The notes: generated from the sequence alone by a model not told the origin. Counted from the stretch's first letter, positions 35,662-44,448 are shown. The stretch is 45,838 nucleotides of DNA from Lutibacter sp. (GCF_016342705.1 NZ_JAEINV010000022.1:1-45838); one strand, 5' to 3'. Numbers and translations: made by a program.

Positions 35662-36159
35662 ATGAAGTTGTTTCTCTTTTTTTTGTTAGTTACCACATCA
35701 GTATATGCAACTGGAATAGAGGGAATTAGAAATGATTTTTTAAATGTTACAACCATTAAAGAAGCTGATAATTATATTCAATTATTAGAAAAAAGCAACT
35801 TAAAACAAGCAAATGCCTACAAGGCAGCAATGCTCTTAATGAAAGCAAAATTTGCATTCTTCCCATTTAATAAATGGAGTTATTTTAAAAGTGGTTCGGA
35901 GTTGTTAGATAATTCAATAGCAAATGATCCCAAAAATATAGAAATGCGGTATGTACGTTTTTTGTTTCAAAGTGAAATTCCCAAATTTTTAGGGTATCAT
36001 AAAAATATAGAAGAAGATTATAACTTAATAATTACCAACATTATTAATAGTTCGTTACCTTTAAAGTTTAAGAAAACAATGCTTATTAAAATGTTGTTGG
36101 TGAAAGGAATAGCAGCAAAACAAACACTTGAAATAAACAAAATAATTAATAAAATATGA
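35662..36159 (+). CDS. Exported protein of unknown function in the carotenoid operon
   Basis: A 165-residue protein that I cannot assign. It has a signal peptide (MKLFLFFLLVTTSVYA, about 1-16) and a mainly helical mature part of about 150 residues, rich in Lys, Asn and Ile. The segment AFFPFNKWSYFKSGSELLDN (about 70-89) is the most distinctive. There is no lipobox and no catalytic motif. It begins 5 bases after crtB and its stop overlaps the crtZ ATG (ATGA), so its translation is tied to carotenoid enzymes. It may act in the periplasm, for example in pigment handling or envelope placement; this is inference only. Confidence 0.75.
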   Translation: MKLFLFFLLVTTSVYATGIEGIRNDFLNVTTIKEADNYIQLLEKSNLKQANAYKAAMLLMKAKFAFFPFNKWSYFKSGSELLDNSIANDPKNIEMRYVRFLFQSEIPKFLGYHKNIEEDYNLIITNIINSSLPLKFKKTMLIKMLLVKGIAAKQTLEINKIINKI

Positions 36160-36596
36160 TATTTTTTTTAACTACACTTATAACATTTGCATTAATGGAA
36201 TGCGTTACTTGGTTAACGCATAAATATGTTATGCACGGCTTAATGTGGTATTTTCATGAAGATCATCATCAGCCACAATATAAAAATTGGTTTGAAAGAA
36301 ATGATGTGTTTTTTGTAATTTTTGCTATACCAAGCATTGTGTTGTTTTACGTTGGTTTACAAGGCGGATTAAATTATTTATTTTTTGTTGGTTTAGGGAT
36401 TTTATTTTACGGATTGGCTTACTTTTTAGTGCACGATGTTTTAATTCACAGGCGATTTAAGTGGTTTAATAAAACCAATAATAAATACTTAATCGGATTG
36501 CGAAAAGCACACAAAGTGCATCATAAACACTTAGGAAAAGAAGAAGGAGAATGTTTTGGAATGTTATTTGTGCCGTTTAAATATTTTAACATGTAA
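36156..36596 (+). CDS. crtZ: Beta-carotene 3-hydroxylase
   Basis: A 146-residue di-iron membrane hydroxylase that turns beta-carotene into zeaxanthin. All four histidine clusters are present: H22-H27 (HKYVMH), H34-H38 (HEDHH), H93-H98 (HDVLIH) and H119-H123 (HKVHH). Hydrophobic segments lie at about 2-20, 51-68 and 71-92. The start overlaps the previous stop by four bases, and its own stop overlaps the next start (TAATG). Confidence 0.94.
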   Translation: MIFFLTTLITFALMECVTWLTHKYVMHGLMWYFHEDHHQPQYKNWFERNDVFFVIFAIPSIVLFYVGLQGGLNYLFFVGLGILFYGLAYFLVHDVLIHRRFKWFNKTNNKYLIGLRKAHKVHHKHLGKEEGECFGMLFVPFKYFNM

Positions 36597-37279
36597 TGAG
36601 TTTGTATCTATTTTTAAATATCGCATCATTTATAGTTCCTTTCGCTTATAGTTTTGAAAAAAAAATGCGATTTATCAAATGGTGGAAATCAGTTTTTTTA
36701 TCACTTTTTATTGTGGCATTCTTTTTTTTAATTTGGGATGTTATTTTTACCAAAATGGGTGTTTGGGGTTTTAATCCTTTGTATCATGTTAATTTCACCA
36801 TTTTGGGACTTCCTATAGAAGAAATTCTATTTTTTATCTGTATTCCTTACGCTAGTCTTTTTACGCATTATGCATTCGGTTACTTTTTTCCAAAACTACA
36901 ATTGTCAAAAAAGTTAACCAATATTATAACTGTTTTATTGATCTTTTTGTCAATTGCTGTCTTAGTTTTTAATACAGATAAATGGTATACGTTTATAAAT
37001 TTGCTAGTTTTTTCAAGTTTGTTAGCGTATTCATTAATCACTAAAAACATTATTTTACAGAAATTTTATATTACATTTTTAGTGATTTTAATTCCATTTT
37101 TTATTGTAAACGGAATTTTAACAGGAAGTTTTATTCATCAGGAAGTTGTTTGGTATAACAATGCTGAAAACTTAGGAATTCGTTTATTTACAATTCCAAT
37201 AGAAGACACTTTTTATGCGTTTAGTATGCTTTTTGCCAATTTAATTTTAATTGAAAAATTTAAAAAAGTATTCAATTAA
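36596..37279 (+). CDS. crtY: Lycopene beta-cyclase, fused CrtYc-CrtYd type
   Basis: A 227-residue membrane protein with about seven hydrophobic segments. It contains two copies of the short cyclase motif: PIEEILFF starting at 73 and PIEDTFYAF starting at 201. This is the single-chain form of the heterodimeric CrtYc/CrtYd cyclase, unlike the FAD-type CrtY of proteobacteria. It cyclises lycopene to beta-carotene, the substrate of CrtZ. Confidence 0.9.
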   Translation: MSLYLFLNIASFIVPFAYSFEKKMRFIKWWKSVFLSLFIVAFFFLIWDVIFTKMGVWGFNPLYHVNFTILGLPIEEILFFICIPYASLFTHYAFGYFFPKLQLSKKLTNIITVLLIFLSIAVLVFNTDKWYTFINLLVFSSLLAYSLITKNIILQKFYITFLVILIPFFIVNGILTGSFIHQEVVWYNNAENLGIRLFTIPIEDTFYAFSMLFANLILIEKFKKVFN

Positions 37280-37288
37280 TAGAAGTTT

Positions 37289-38563
37289 ATGAGTAACAAT
37301 GAAATTGCTGTTTTTTGGTTTAGAAGAGATTTAAGGTTACACGATAATTGTGGATTGTACCATGCTTTGCAATCTGGTTATAAAGTATTGCCAGTTTTTA
37401 TTTTTGATGAAGACATATTAAACGAGCTTCCAAAGAATGATGCTAGAGTTACTTTTATTTATGAAACTTTAAATACTATTAATAATGAATTACTAAAATT
37501 TGGGAGTACTTTAAAAATTGAAAAAGGTACTGTTTTTGAAGTTTGGCAAAAATTGCTGAAAATTTACACCATAAAAGAAGTGTTTGTAAATAAAGATTAC
37601 GAACCCTACGCCATTAAAAGAGATGATAATTTAAAATCATTTTTTTTAGAAAATAGAATTGCATTTAAAAGCTATAAAGACCAAGTTATTTTTGAAGAAG
37701 CTGAAGTTGTAAAGGACGATGGTTTGCCTTATACAGTTTACACGCCATATAAAAATAAATGGTTAAAAAAATATTCAGAAACTGTAATAAATAAATTTCC
37801 TTCAGAAAAAATATTAGAGAATTTACATAAAGAGATTTTTAATTTTCCTTCATTGAATGCAATTGGTTTTCAGTCAAGCTCTATAAAAGTGCTGCCATAT
37901 AATAATAGGTGTATTAAAGATTACGCAAAAAACAGAGATATTCCATCTGTAGAAACATCAAACTTGTCTGTTCACTTGCGTTTTGGAACTGTCAGTATTC
38001 GAAAATTAGTTGAATATTCAATAAAAACTGATAGCACATTTGTAAGCGAATTAATTTGGCGTGAGTTTTTTATGCAAATACTATTTCATTTTCCAAAAGT
38101 TGTACAATCTAATTTTAAAGAAAAATACAATTTTATAGCATGGCGTAATAATGAAGTAGAATTTAAACTATGGTGCGAAGGAAAAACAGGCTATCCAATT
38201 GTTGATGCAGGAATGCGTCAATTAAATAAAACTGGGTATATGCACAATAGAGTTAGAATGATAGTTGCCAGTTTTTTATGCAAGCATTTATTAATAGATT
38301 GGCGTTGGGGAGAAGCTTATTTTGCAGAAAAGTTATTAGATTATGAGTTGTCTGCAAATAATGGTAATTGGCAATGGGTTGCTGGAACTGGTTGTGATGC
38401 TGCTCCTTATTATAGAGTTTTTAATCCACAAACTCAGCAACAAAAATTTGATCCAAATTTAATTTATATTAAAAAATGGAATCCCAACTACAAAAATATT
38501 CCAGAGATAGTAGAACACAAATTTGCTAGAGAACGCTATTTATCAGTTCTAAAAAAAATATAA
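37289..38563 (+). CDS. phr: Deoxyribodipyrimidine photolyase
   Basis: A 424-residue DNA photolyase. The N-terminal antenna domain starts IAVFWFRRDLRLHDNCGLYH (about 6-25). The C-terminal FAD domain holds GYPIVDAGMRQL, MHNRVRMIVASFL (about 319-331) and NGNWQWVAGTG (about 358-368), the class I photolyase/cryptochrome signature. It repairs UV-made pyrimidine dimers using blue light. It starts 9 bases after the lycopene cyclase stop, so it shares the carotenoid operon and probably its light control. Slightly shorter than E. coli PhrB (472 residues). A cryptochrome role is not excluded. Confidence 0.93.
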   Translation: MSNNEIAVFWFRRDLRLHDNCGLYHALQSGYKVLPVFIFDEDILNELPKNDARVTFIYETLNTINNELLKFGSTLKIEKGTVFEVWQKLLKIYTIKEVFVNKDYEPYAIKRDDNLKSFFLENRIAFKSYKDQVIFEEAEVVKDDGLPYTVYTPYKNKWLKKYSETVINKFPSEKILENLHKEIFNFPSLNAIGFQSSSIKVLPYNNRCIKDYAKNRDIPSVETSNLSVHLRFGTVSIRKLVEYSIKTDSTFVSELIWREFFMQILFHFPKVVQSNFKEKYNFIAWRNNEVEFKLWCEGKTGYPIVDAGMRQLNKTGYMHNRVRMIVASFLCKHLLIDWRWGEAYFAEKLLDYELSANNGNWQWVAGTGCDAAPYYRVFNPQTQQQKFDPNLIYIKKWNPNYKNIPEIVEHKFARERYLSVLKKI

Positions 38564-39004
38564 GCTTATTAAGCTACCTTATATTTCTTACAATTATTTT
38601 TAGTTGAAAATCTTGTGTATAAAGTTTTTTAAGAAGTTGTATTTTTAGTATTAAATTTCAATAAAATATAAATAAAACACCTTAATATTTTTTGACTACT
38701 TTACTACATAAACGCTCAAAATAAGCAGAAAAAATTATGTTATTTTAATGTTAATTTTGTTACAGTCTTTTGTTAAATTGGTTAACCAGTTGTTTTAACA
38801 ATAAGATAATCAGCATTTTAAAAACGTTATTTTTATACGTTCCAAATAGTTAATCAAACTTTTTAGCTGATATATGTCATTATAACTCTTACTTTAATCC
38901 TATAATTTTACCATATCAATAGAATAGCTGATTTTATATTGTTTGTAAAGCTTTTCTGTTTTTAATATAAATAGTTCAATTTATTAAGTGTAAATATAAG
39001 TATA
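38564..39004 (+). promoter_or_regulatory. 441-base region upstream of nifJ
   Basis: No ORF is convincing here. At the left, 38558-38584, ATATAAG and CTTATAT can pair around a smaller AGCTTA/TAAGCT hairpin, a weak terminator for phr. TAATTTTG at 38752-38759 is a -7-like match with no good -33. Just after it come TTGTTAAA (38770-38777) and TTTAACAA (38794-38801), an inverted repeat enclosing the palindrome GGTTAACC (38780-38787). TAGCTGAT occurs twice (38864-38871 and 38925-38932). This suggests a regulated promoter with a leader of over 200 bases, but only the repeats are directly seen. Confidence 0.45.
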
Positions 39005-42000
39005 ATGAAAGAAGAGAATTCAAAATTAATTTGTGATGCTAATGAGGCCGTAGCGATTATTGCACACAAAACAAATGAGGTTTGTGCAATCTATCCTATT
39101 ACACCTGCATCACCAATGGGTGAACATGTAGATGTTTATAGTTCTGAAGGCAGAAAAAACATTTGGAACAATGTTCCTCGCATTGTAGAAATGCAAAGTG
39201 AAGGTGGTGCAGCAGGTGCTGTACACGGTTCTTTACAAGCGGGTGCATTAACTACCACATTTACGGCATCTCAAGGGTTATTATTAATGATCCCTAATAT
39301 GTATAAAATGGCAGGTGAGTTATTACCATCTGTTATACACGTTGCTGCAAGAACAATTGCAACTCACGCATTATCAATTTTTGGAGATCATTCAGATGTA
39401 ATGGCTGCTCGTGCAACAGGTTTTTCAATGTTATTTGCGGGAAGCGTACAGGAAGCACACGATTTTGCGTTAATTTCTCAAGTGGCTACCTTAAAAAGTA
39501 GAGTGCCATTTATGAATATTTTTGATGGATTTAGAACTTCACATGAAATTTCTAAAATAGATGCTATTCCAAATGATGTTATTACTGCAATGATGCCAGA
39601 GGAAGAAGTAATGAAACACAGAAAACGTTCATTAGATTCTGATAATCCTACTATTAAAGGTACAGCTCAAAATCCTGATGTATTTTTCCAAGCTCGTGAA
39701 GCTTGTAACTCATTTTATCAAAAAGTTCCTGGTATTGTTCAGGAAACAATGGATGAATTTTATGAGCATACAGGAAGAAAATATAGCTTATTCTATTATA
39801 TTGGTCACCCAGAGGCTGAAAAAGTAGTTATTATTATGGGATCTGGAGAAGGACCTGTAAGAGAAACTATTGACACGATGGTTGATAAAGGTGAAAAGGT
39901 AGGAGCGTTATTTGTACGTTTATATCGTCCATTCTCTGTAAGTGATTTCTTAAAAGAATTACCTAAATCAGTTAAAAAAGTAGCTGTTTTAGATAGAACT
40001 AAAGAACCAGGAAGTATTGGAGAACCTTTATATTTAGATGTAGTTACTGCATTTGTTGAAATGGGTGAAACTATGCCAACTATTGTTGGTGGTCGTTACG
40101 GACTTTCTTCAAAAGAATTTACACCAGCAATGGTTAAAGGTATTTTTGATGAATTAGAAAACAAAAAACCAAAAAATCATTTTACCGTTGGTATTAATGA
40201 TGACGTTACACATACAAGTTTACCAATTAATCCTTATTTCCAAACAAGAAAAACTACATTTAACTGTATGTTCTACGGTTTAGGATCTGATGGTACCGTT
40301 GGAGCTAACAAAAACTCTATTAAAATTATTGGTGAAACAACGGATAATTTTGTACAAGGATATTTTGTGTATGACTCTAAAAAAGCAGGAGCGCAAACAA
40401 TTTCTCACTTGCGTTTTGGTCCAGAACCAATTTACTCTAGCTATTTAATTAACAAAGCTAATTTTATAGCGTGTCACCAACCTAATTTTGTGTATGAATA
40501 TGATATTCTTAAAAACATAAAAGAAGGAGGAACATTCTTATTAAATACTCCACACTCTAAATATAAAATTTGGGCAGAGTTACCTAGTGTAATTCAAAAA
40601 AGAATTATTGAAAATAATATTGAATTTTATGTTATTGATGCTACAAAAGTGGCGTTAGAAGCTAAATTAGGTAAACGTACAAATACAGTATTACAAACTT
40701 GTTTCTTCGCAATTTCTGGTGTATTACCAAAAGATGAAGCTATCAAAAAAATTAAAGATGCCATTGTAAAATCTTATTCTCATAAAGGAGATAAAGTGGT
40801 GCAAATGAACTTTAAAGCGGTAGATACCTCATTAGAAAATCTTCAAAAAGTAGAATATCCACTTCATACAACAAATGAGGATAGTTTATTGCCATTAATG
40901 ACTGGTGATGCTGATGCTTTTGTTAAAGAAGTTTTAGGAACTATTTTAGCGGGTAATGGAGATTCTTTACCAGTAAGTGCTTTCCCTGTTGATGGAACTT
41001 TCCCTACAGGAACTACACAATATGAAAAACGTGGTATTGCAACAGTAGTGCCAACTTGGGATGATGCAGATTTATGTACACAATGTAATAAATGTGTTGC
41101 TATTTGTCCACACGCAGCAATTAGAGCTAAAGTTGTTTCTAATGATTTATTGGTAAATGCGCCAGATTCATTAAAACATGTACCAGCAAAAGGTAGACCA
41201 TTTGATAGTAAAACAGAAAGTTATATTTTACAAGTGTCTCCAGAAGATTGTACAGGATGTGATCTTTGTGTAGCTGTTTGTCCAGCTGAAAGCAAAGAAG
41301 TTGCAGGTATTTTTGCAATTAACTTAGCTGATAAACGTGAAGTTGAAAAAGTAGAAAATGTACATTGGGATTACTTTATTGATTTACCAGACTACGACAG
41401 AAAAGAGTTGGTAACTTCAACAGTAAAAGGGTCACAATTTTTACAACCATTATTTGAGTTCTCAGGAGCTTGTTCAGGTTGTGGTGAAACACCTTATATT
41501 AAAATGATTACCCAATTATATGGTGATAGTATATTAATTGCAAATGCAACTGGTTGTTCTTCAATTTATGGAGCTAACTTACCAACTACACCTTATACTA
41601 AAAACAAAGCAGGTAGAGGACCAGCTTGGGCAAATTCATTATTTGAAGATAATGCAGAGTTTGGCTTAGGTATGAAACTAGCGTTATCTAAAAAACAAGA
41701 AATAGCAGTTGATTTATTAAAAACTTTAGAAGATAAAATTGGTAGCACATTGGTAAATGATATTTTAAACAATGATGAAACTAATGAAACTTTAAAAGAG
41801 TTAAAATTAAATCAAATTGATGAGTTAAACGGTATTTTAAATACAATTGATACTTATGATGCTAAAAAACTAAGAAACCTTTCTGAGTACTTACGTAAAA
41901 AAGACGTTTGGATTTTTGGTGGTGACGGTTGGGCTTATGATATTGGATACGGTGGTTTAGATCACTTATTCTCTTCAGGAGAAAACATCAATATTTTAGT

Positions 42001-42535
42001 AATGGATACTGAAGTGTATTCAAATACTGGAGGACAAGCATCTAAAGCAACACCAATGGGAGCAAGTGCTAAATTTGCAATTAATGGTAAAATGACTTCT
42101 AAGAAAAGTTTAGCATTACAAGCAGTTTCTTATGGAAATGTGTATGTTGCTCAAATTGCAATTGGAGCTAAAGATAACCAAACATTAAAAGCAATTGAAG
42201 AAGCAGCTGCTTACCCAGGACCTTCTTTAATTATTGCTTACGCACATTGTGGTGAACACGGTTACGATTTAAAAGACGGAGCTTCACACCAAGAAAAAGC
42301 GGTAGAAACTGGTTATTGGCCTTTATTTAGATTCAATCCTCAATCAGAAAAAGGAAAGAAATTTAGATTAGATTCTAAAGCACCTTCTGCACCTCTTCAA
42401 GACTTTATGTATAAAGAAACTAGATTTACAAGAGTTGTAAAAGAAAACCCAGAATTAGCTGGCGTGTTGCTAGAAAAAGCACAAGAGCAAGTAGATTCTC
42501 AATGGGAAAGATTAGAACTTTATAAAAATTTATAA
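39005..42535 (+). CDS. nifJ: Pyruvate:ferredoxin (flavodoxin) oxidoreductase
   Basis: A 1176-residue single-chain PFOR that oxidises pyruvate to acetyl-CoA and CO2 and reduces ferredoxin or flavodoxin. The N-terminal part has EMQSEGGAAGAVHGSLQAGA (about 62-81). A two-cluster ferredoxin domain carries CTQCNKCVAICPH (near 691) and CTGCDLCVAVCPA (near 749), then CSGCGETPY for the third 4Fe-4S cluster. The thiamine-diphosphate motif GDGWAYDIGYGG (near 973) with MDTEVYSNTGGQ completes the set. The enzyme is oxygen-sensitive in most hosts, so its presence points to low-oxygen growth or an oxygen-tolerant form. The codons look like those of the neighbouring genes. Confidence 0.96.
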   Translation: MKEENSKLICDANEAVAIIAHKTNEVCAIYPITPASPMGEHVDVYSSEGRKNIWNNVPRIVEMQSEGGAAGAVHGSLQAGALTTTFTASQGLLLMIPNMYKMAGELLPSVIHVAARTIATHALSIFGDHSDVMAARATGFSMLFAGSVQEAHDFALISQVATLKSRVPFMNIFDGFRTSHEISKIDAIPNDVITAMMPEEEVMKHRKRSLDSDNPTIKGTAQNPDVFFQAREACNSFYQKVPGIVQETMDEFYEHTGRKYSLFYYIGHPEAEKVVIIMGSGEGPVRETIDTMVDKGEKVGALFVRLYRPFSVSDFLKELPKSVKKVAVLDRTKEPGSIGEPLYLDVVTAFVEMGETMPTIVGGRYGLSSKEFTPAMVKGIFDELENKKPKNHFTVGINDDVTHTSLPINPYFQTRKTTFNCMFYGLGSDGTVGANKNSIKIIGETTDNFVQGYFVYDSKKAGAQTISHLRFGPEPIYSSYLINKANFIACHQPNFVYEYDILKNIKEGGTFLLNTPHSKYKIWAELPSVIQKRIIENNIEFYVIDATKVALEAKLGKRTNTVLQTCFFAISGVLPKDEAIKKIKDAIVKSYSHKGDKVVQMNFKAVDTSLENLQKVEYPLHTTNEDSLLPLMTGDADAFVKEVLGTILAGNGDSLPVSAFPVDGTFPTGTTQYEKRGIATVVPTWDDADLCTQCNKCVAICPHAAIRAKVVSNDLLVNAPDSLKHVPAKGRPFDSKTESYILQVSPEDCTGCDLCVAVCPAESKEVAGIFAINLADKREVEKVENVHWDYFIDLPDYDRKELVTSTVKGSQFLQPLFEFSGACSGCGETPYIKMITQLYGDSILIANATGCSSIYGANLPTTPYTKNKAGRGPAWANSLFEDNAEFGLGMKLALSKKQEIAVDLLKTLEDKIGSTLVNDILNNDETNETLKELKLNQIDELNGILNTIDTYDAKKLRNLSEYLRKKDVWIFGGDGWAYDIGYGGLDHLFSSGENINILVMDTEVYSNTGGQASKATPMGASAKFAINGKMTSKKSLALQAVSYGNVYVAQIAIGAKDNQTLKAIEEAAAYPGPSLIIAYAHCGEHGYDLKDGASHQEKAVETGYWPLFRFNPQSEKGKKFRLDSKAPSAPLQDFMYKETRFTRVVKENPELAGVLLEKAQEQVDSQWERLELYKNL

Positions 42536-42553
42536 ATTTTGATTAACTGAAAG

Positions 42554-42589
42554 AGTGCTGTTTACGTAATGTATTCAGCACTTTTTTTA
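42554..42589 (+). terminator. Intrinsic terminator of nifJ
   Basis: AGTGCTG (42554-42560) pairs with CAGCACT (42576-42582); the loop is 15 bases and a T-run follows. The HEPN-like gene starts 22 bases further on. Confidence 0.8.
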
Positions 42590-42610
42590 ACTCTTTAAAA
42601 ACCAATTGAT

Positions 42611-42985
42611 ATGAATGATAGATCAGAAGCTTTTTTTAAAGAAGCTACAAAAAAATTAAGCGATGCAAAAAATGAATTATTTAAACCTTCAGAAGATTTT
42701 GTTAGTTATTCTGTATGTAAAAATTCACAATTTGCTATTGAAAATTATTTAAAAGGCTACTTGGTTTCAAAAAACACTTCACTAGAAGGGAATGAAACTA
42801 TTGCAAGTCTATACAACAAATGTTTAAGCATTGATACAAATTTCAGTAAAATTGATTTAAGTGCTATTGGTTGTAAAAATAGTCCAATAGATTCTAGATA
42901 TTGCTCTGAGATGAATTCTGTTAGTGCATGTTTTGACGCCGCAGATAGTATTGATACCTACCTAAAAAAAGAAAAAGTTTTATAA
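42611..42985 (+). CDS. HEPN-like helical protein
   Basis: A 124-residue, all-helical protein resembling HEPN domains: an N-terminal helix RSEAFFKEATKKLSDAKNEL, then SVCKNSQFAIENYLKGYLVS (about 34-53), where the AIENYLKG part recalls the HEPN helix 2. Active HEPN RNases carry R-x4-6-H near the C-terminus; here I see only SRYCSEMNSVSACFDAADS, with no histidine, so RNase activity is unlikely. There is no adjacent nucleotidyltransferase (MNT) partner of the toxin-antitoxin type. It sits between the nifJ terminator and a separate promoter at 43004, so it may be expressed by read-through from nifJ. Confidence 0.65.
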   Translation: MNDRSEAFFKEATKKLSDAKNELFKPSEDFVSYSVCKNSQFAIENYLKGYLVSKNTSLEGNETIASLYNKCLSIDTNFSKIDLSAIGCKNSPIDSRYCSEMNSVSACFDAADSIDTYLKKEKVL

Positions 42986-43003
42986 TAGTAACATCTTTTT
43001 TGG

Positions 43004-43034
43004 TTTGTTGAAGTAAAAACTTACTGTACATTTG
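43004..43034 (+). promoter_or_regulatory. Promoter of the GlmU-like gene
   Basis: TTTG (43004-43007), a 19-base spacer and TACATTTG (43027-43034) match the Bacteroidetes consensus, 16 bases before the ATG at 43051. Confidence 0.65.
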
Positions 43035-43050
43035 TAAAAATTAGTTTATA

Positions 43051-44226
43051 ATGAATTATATTTTATTTGATGGAACAGTTAGGGCATCTTTATTGCCTTT
43101 AACATACACACGCCCAGTAGCAGATTTAAGAATTGGAATTTTAACAATTCGAGAAAAATGGGAACAATATCTTGGTTCTACAACAACAACCCTTACGGAA
43201 GATTATTTAGAAGAAAAATTTCCAATGGTTGAAATGGAGCAAAACGTCATGATTAATGCTTCTTTTTTACCAAATCCATTATTGGTTGAAAAAATTTCTG
43301 GATTAGCTGAAAATCAAGCAATTTTTAAAAATGATGAGGTCATTGCTTTTTATACAAATGATTCTCAAGAAGAAGTGAATTTTGATACGTATGAAATTAG
43401 TGAGTTTGATGATGAGGTACTTCAAATAAAAAATACATGGGATTTATTTTCAAAGAACGATATAGCGCTAAAAGCTGATTTTGAATTAATTACGAAAGGA
43501 AGAGTATCTCAGCCAATTCCAAAAGGAGTACAAGTTATTAATAAGGAAAACATATTTATTGAAGAAGGAGCAGAACTATTATTTTCTACCTTAAATGCAA
43601 GTACAGGACCAATTTATATTGGAAAAAACGCACTTGTTATGGAAGGATGTTTAATACGTGGGCCTTTTAGTTTGGGCGAAGATTCTGTGATTAAAATGGG
43701 CGCAAAAATATATGGAGCTACCACAATTGGTCCTTACAGTAAAGTTGGAGGCGAAATTAATAATTCAATTTTAATAGGGTATTCAAATAAAGGGCATGAA
43801 GGATTTTTAGGAAATTCAGTGTTAGGTGAATGGTGTAATATTGGTGCAGATTCTAACAATTCTAATTTAAAAAATAATTATGATGAAGTTAGATTGTGGA
43901 ATTACGAAACTGAAAATTTTGCTAAAACAGGATTGCAATTTTGTGGCTTAATAATGGGAGACCATTCTAAGTGTGCTATCAATACCATGTTTAATACCGG
44001 AACAGTTATAGGTGTTAGTTCAAATATTTATGGAAGTAATTTTCCAAGAAATTTTGTACCATCCTTTAGCTGGGGAGGAGCAGCGGGTTTTTCTACCTAC
44101 CAAATAAATAAAGCAACGGAAACAGCTAAATTAGTTTTTAAAAGACGTGATTTAGATTTTGATGAAAAAGAGCAGAAAATTCTACAACATATTTTTGAAG
44201 TGTCTTCAAAGTATAGAAATTTTTAA
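43051..44226 (+). CDS. GlmU-like sugar nucleotidyltransferase / acyltransferase-fold protein
   Basis: A 391-residue protein of a Bacteroidetes GlmU-like family. The N-terminal third corresponds to the nucleotidyltransferase fold but the usual LxxGxGTRM loop is replaced by LFDGTVRASLLPLTYTRPVA (about 5-24). The C-terminal half (about 180-350) is a left-handed beta-helix made of hexapeptide repeats, such as IYIGKNALVMEGCLIRGPFS and IKMGAKIYGATTIGPYSKVG. It may make or modify a sugar nucleotide for the cell envelope. With the altered loop, nucleotidyl transfer cannot be assumed. Confidence 0.8.
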   Translation: MNYILFDGTVRASLLPLTYTRPVADLRIGILTIREKWEQYLGSTTTTLTEDYLEEKFPMVEMEQNVMINASFLPNPLLVEKISGLAENQAIFKNDEVIAFYTNDSQEEVNFDTYEISEFDDEVLQIKNTWDLFSKNDIALKADFELITKGRVSQPIPKGVQVINKENIFIEEGAELLFSTLNASTGPIYIGKNALVMEGCLIRGPFSLGEDSVIKMGAKIYGATTIGPYSKVGGEINNSILIGYSNKGHEGFLGNSVLGEWCNIGADSNNSNLKNNYDEVRLWNYETENFAKTGLQFCGLIMGDHSKCAINTMFNTGTVIGVSSNIYGSNFPRNFVPSFSWGGAAGFSTYQINKATETAKLVFKRRDLDFDEKEQKILQHIFEVSSKYRNF

Positions 44227-44377
44227 GCAAAAAAAATGAAAGTTTGTCACTCTACACGTAAAAAATAAATTTAAAATCATCTACGATTTATTTAGAAAAA
44301 TTCATATAAATAAAAGCTAAAATACTTGTAAGTAATTAAAAAACAGAGTTTTAGCTATTAAAAAATGCGTTATTTTC
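44227..44377 (+). other. Non-coding stretch with a hairpin after the GlmU-like gene
   Basis: No gene is visible. AGCTAAAA (44315-44322) and TTTTAGCT (44349-44356) can pair over 8 bp, with the small palindrome TACTTGTAAGTA inside the loop. No U-run follows, so it is at best a weak terminator of the preceding gene. Confidence 0.35.
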
Positions 44378-44417
44378 TATACGTAGTACTACGTATATTT
44401 CTACGTAGTACTACGTA
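44378..44417. promoter_or_regulatory. Two tandem 16-base perfect palindromes (operator candidate)
   Basis: TACGTAGTACTACGTA occurs at 44380-44395 and again at 44402-44417. The first copy extends to a 20-base perfect palindrome (44378-44397). The centres are 22 bases apart, about two helical turns. Because each copy is self-complementary, the two can also pair with each other as a 16-bp hairpin around the 6-base loop tatttc. The second copy ends where the -33 element of the downstream promoter should start, which fits an activator site. Confidence 0.8.
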
Positions 44418-44440
44418 TTTTATATTAAATTAAAAAGAAC

Positions 44441-44448
44441 TATTTTTG
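44441..44448 (+). promoter_or_regulatory. -7 element of the surface-protein operon
   Basis: TATTTTTG is a perfect TAnnTTTG. The expected -33 position, about 44418-44421, is TTTA rather than TTG, so the promoter looks activator-dependent. The leader to the ATG at 44540 is about 85 bases. Confidence 0.5.

Noticed and set aside
42611..42985. HEPN/MNT toxin-antitoxin pair
   Set aside because: The RNase motif is absent and the neighbouring nucleotidyltransferase-like protein is a GlmU-type enzyme with its own promoter, not an MNT antitoxin.
44378..44417. CRISPR-like repeat or phage attachment site
   Set aside because: There are only two copies, with a 6-base gap and no cas or integrase genes; a regulatory site fits better.
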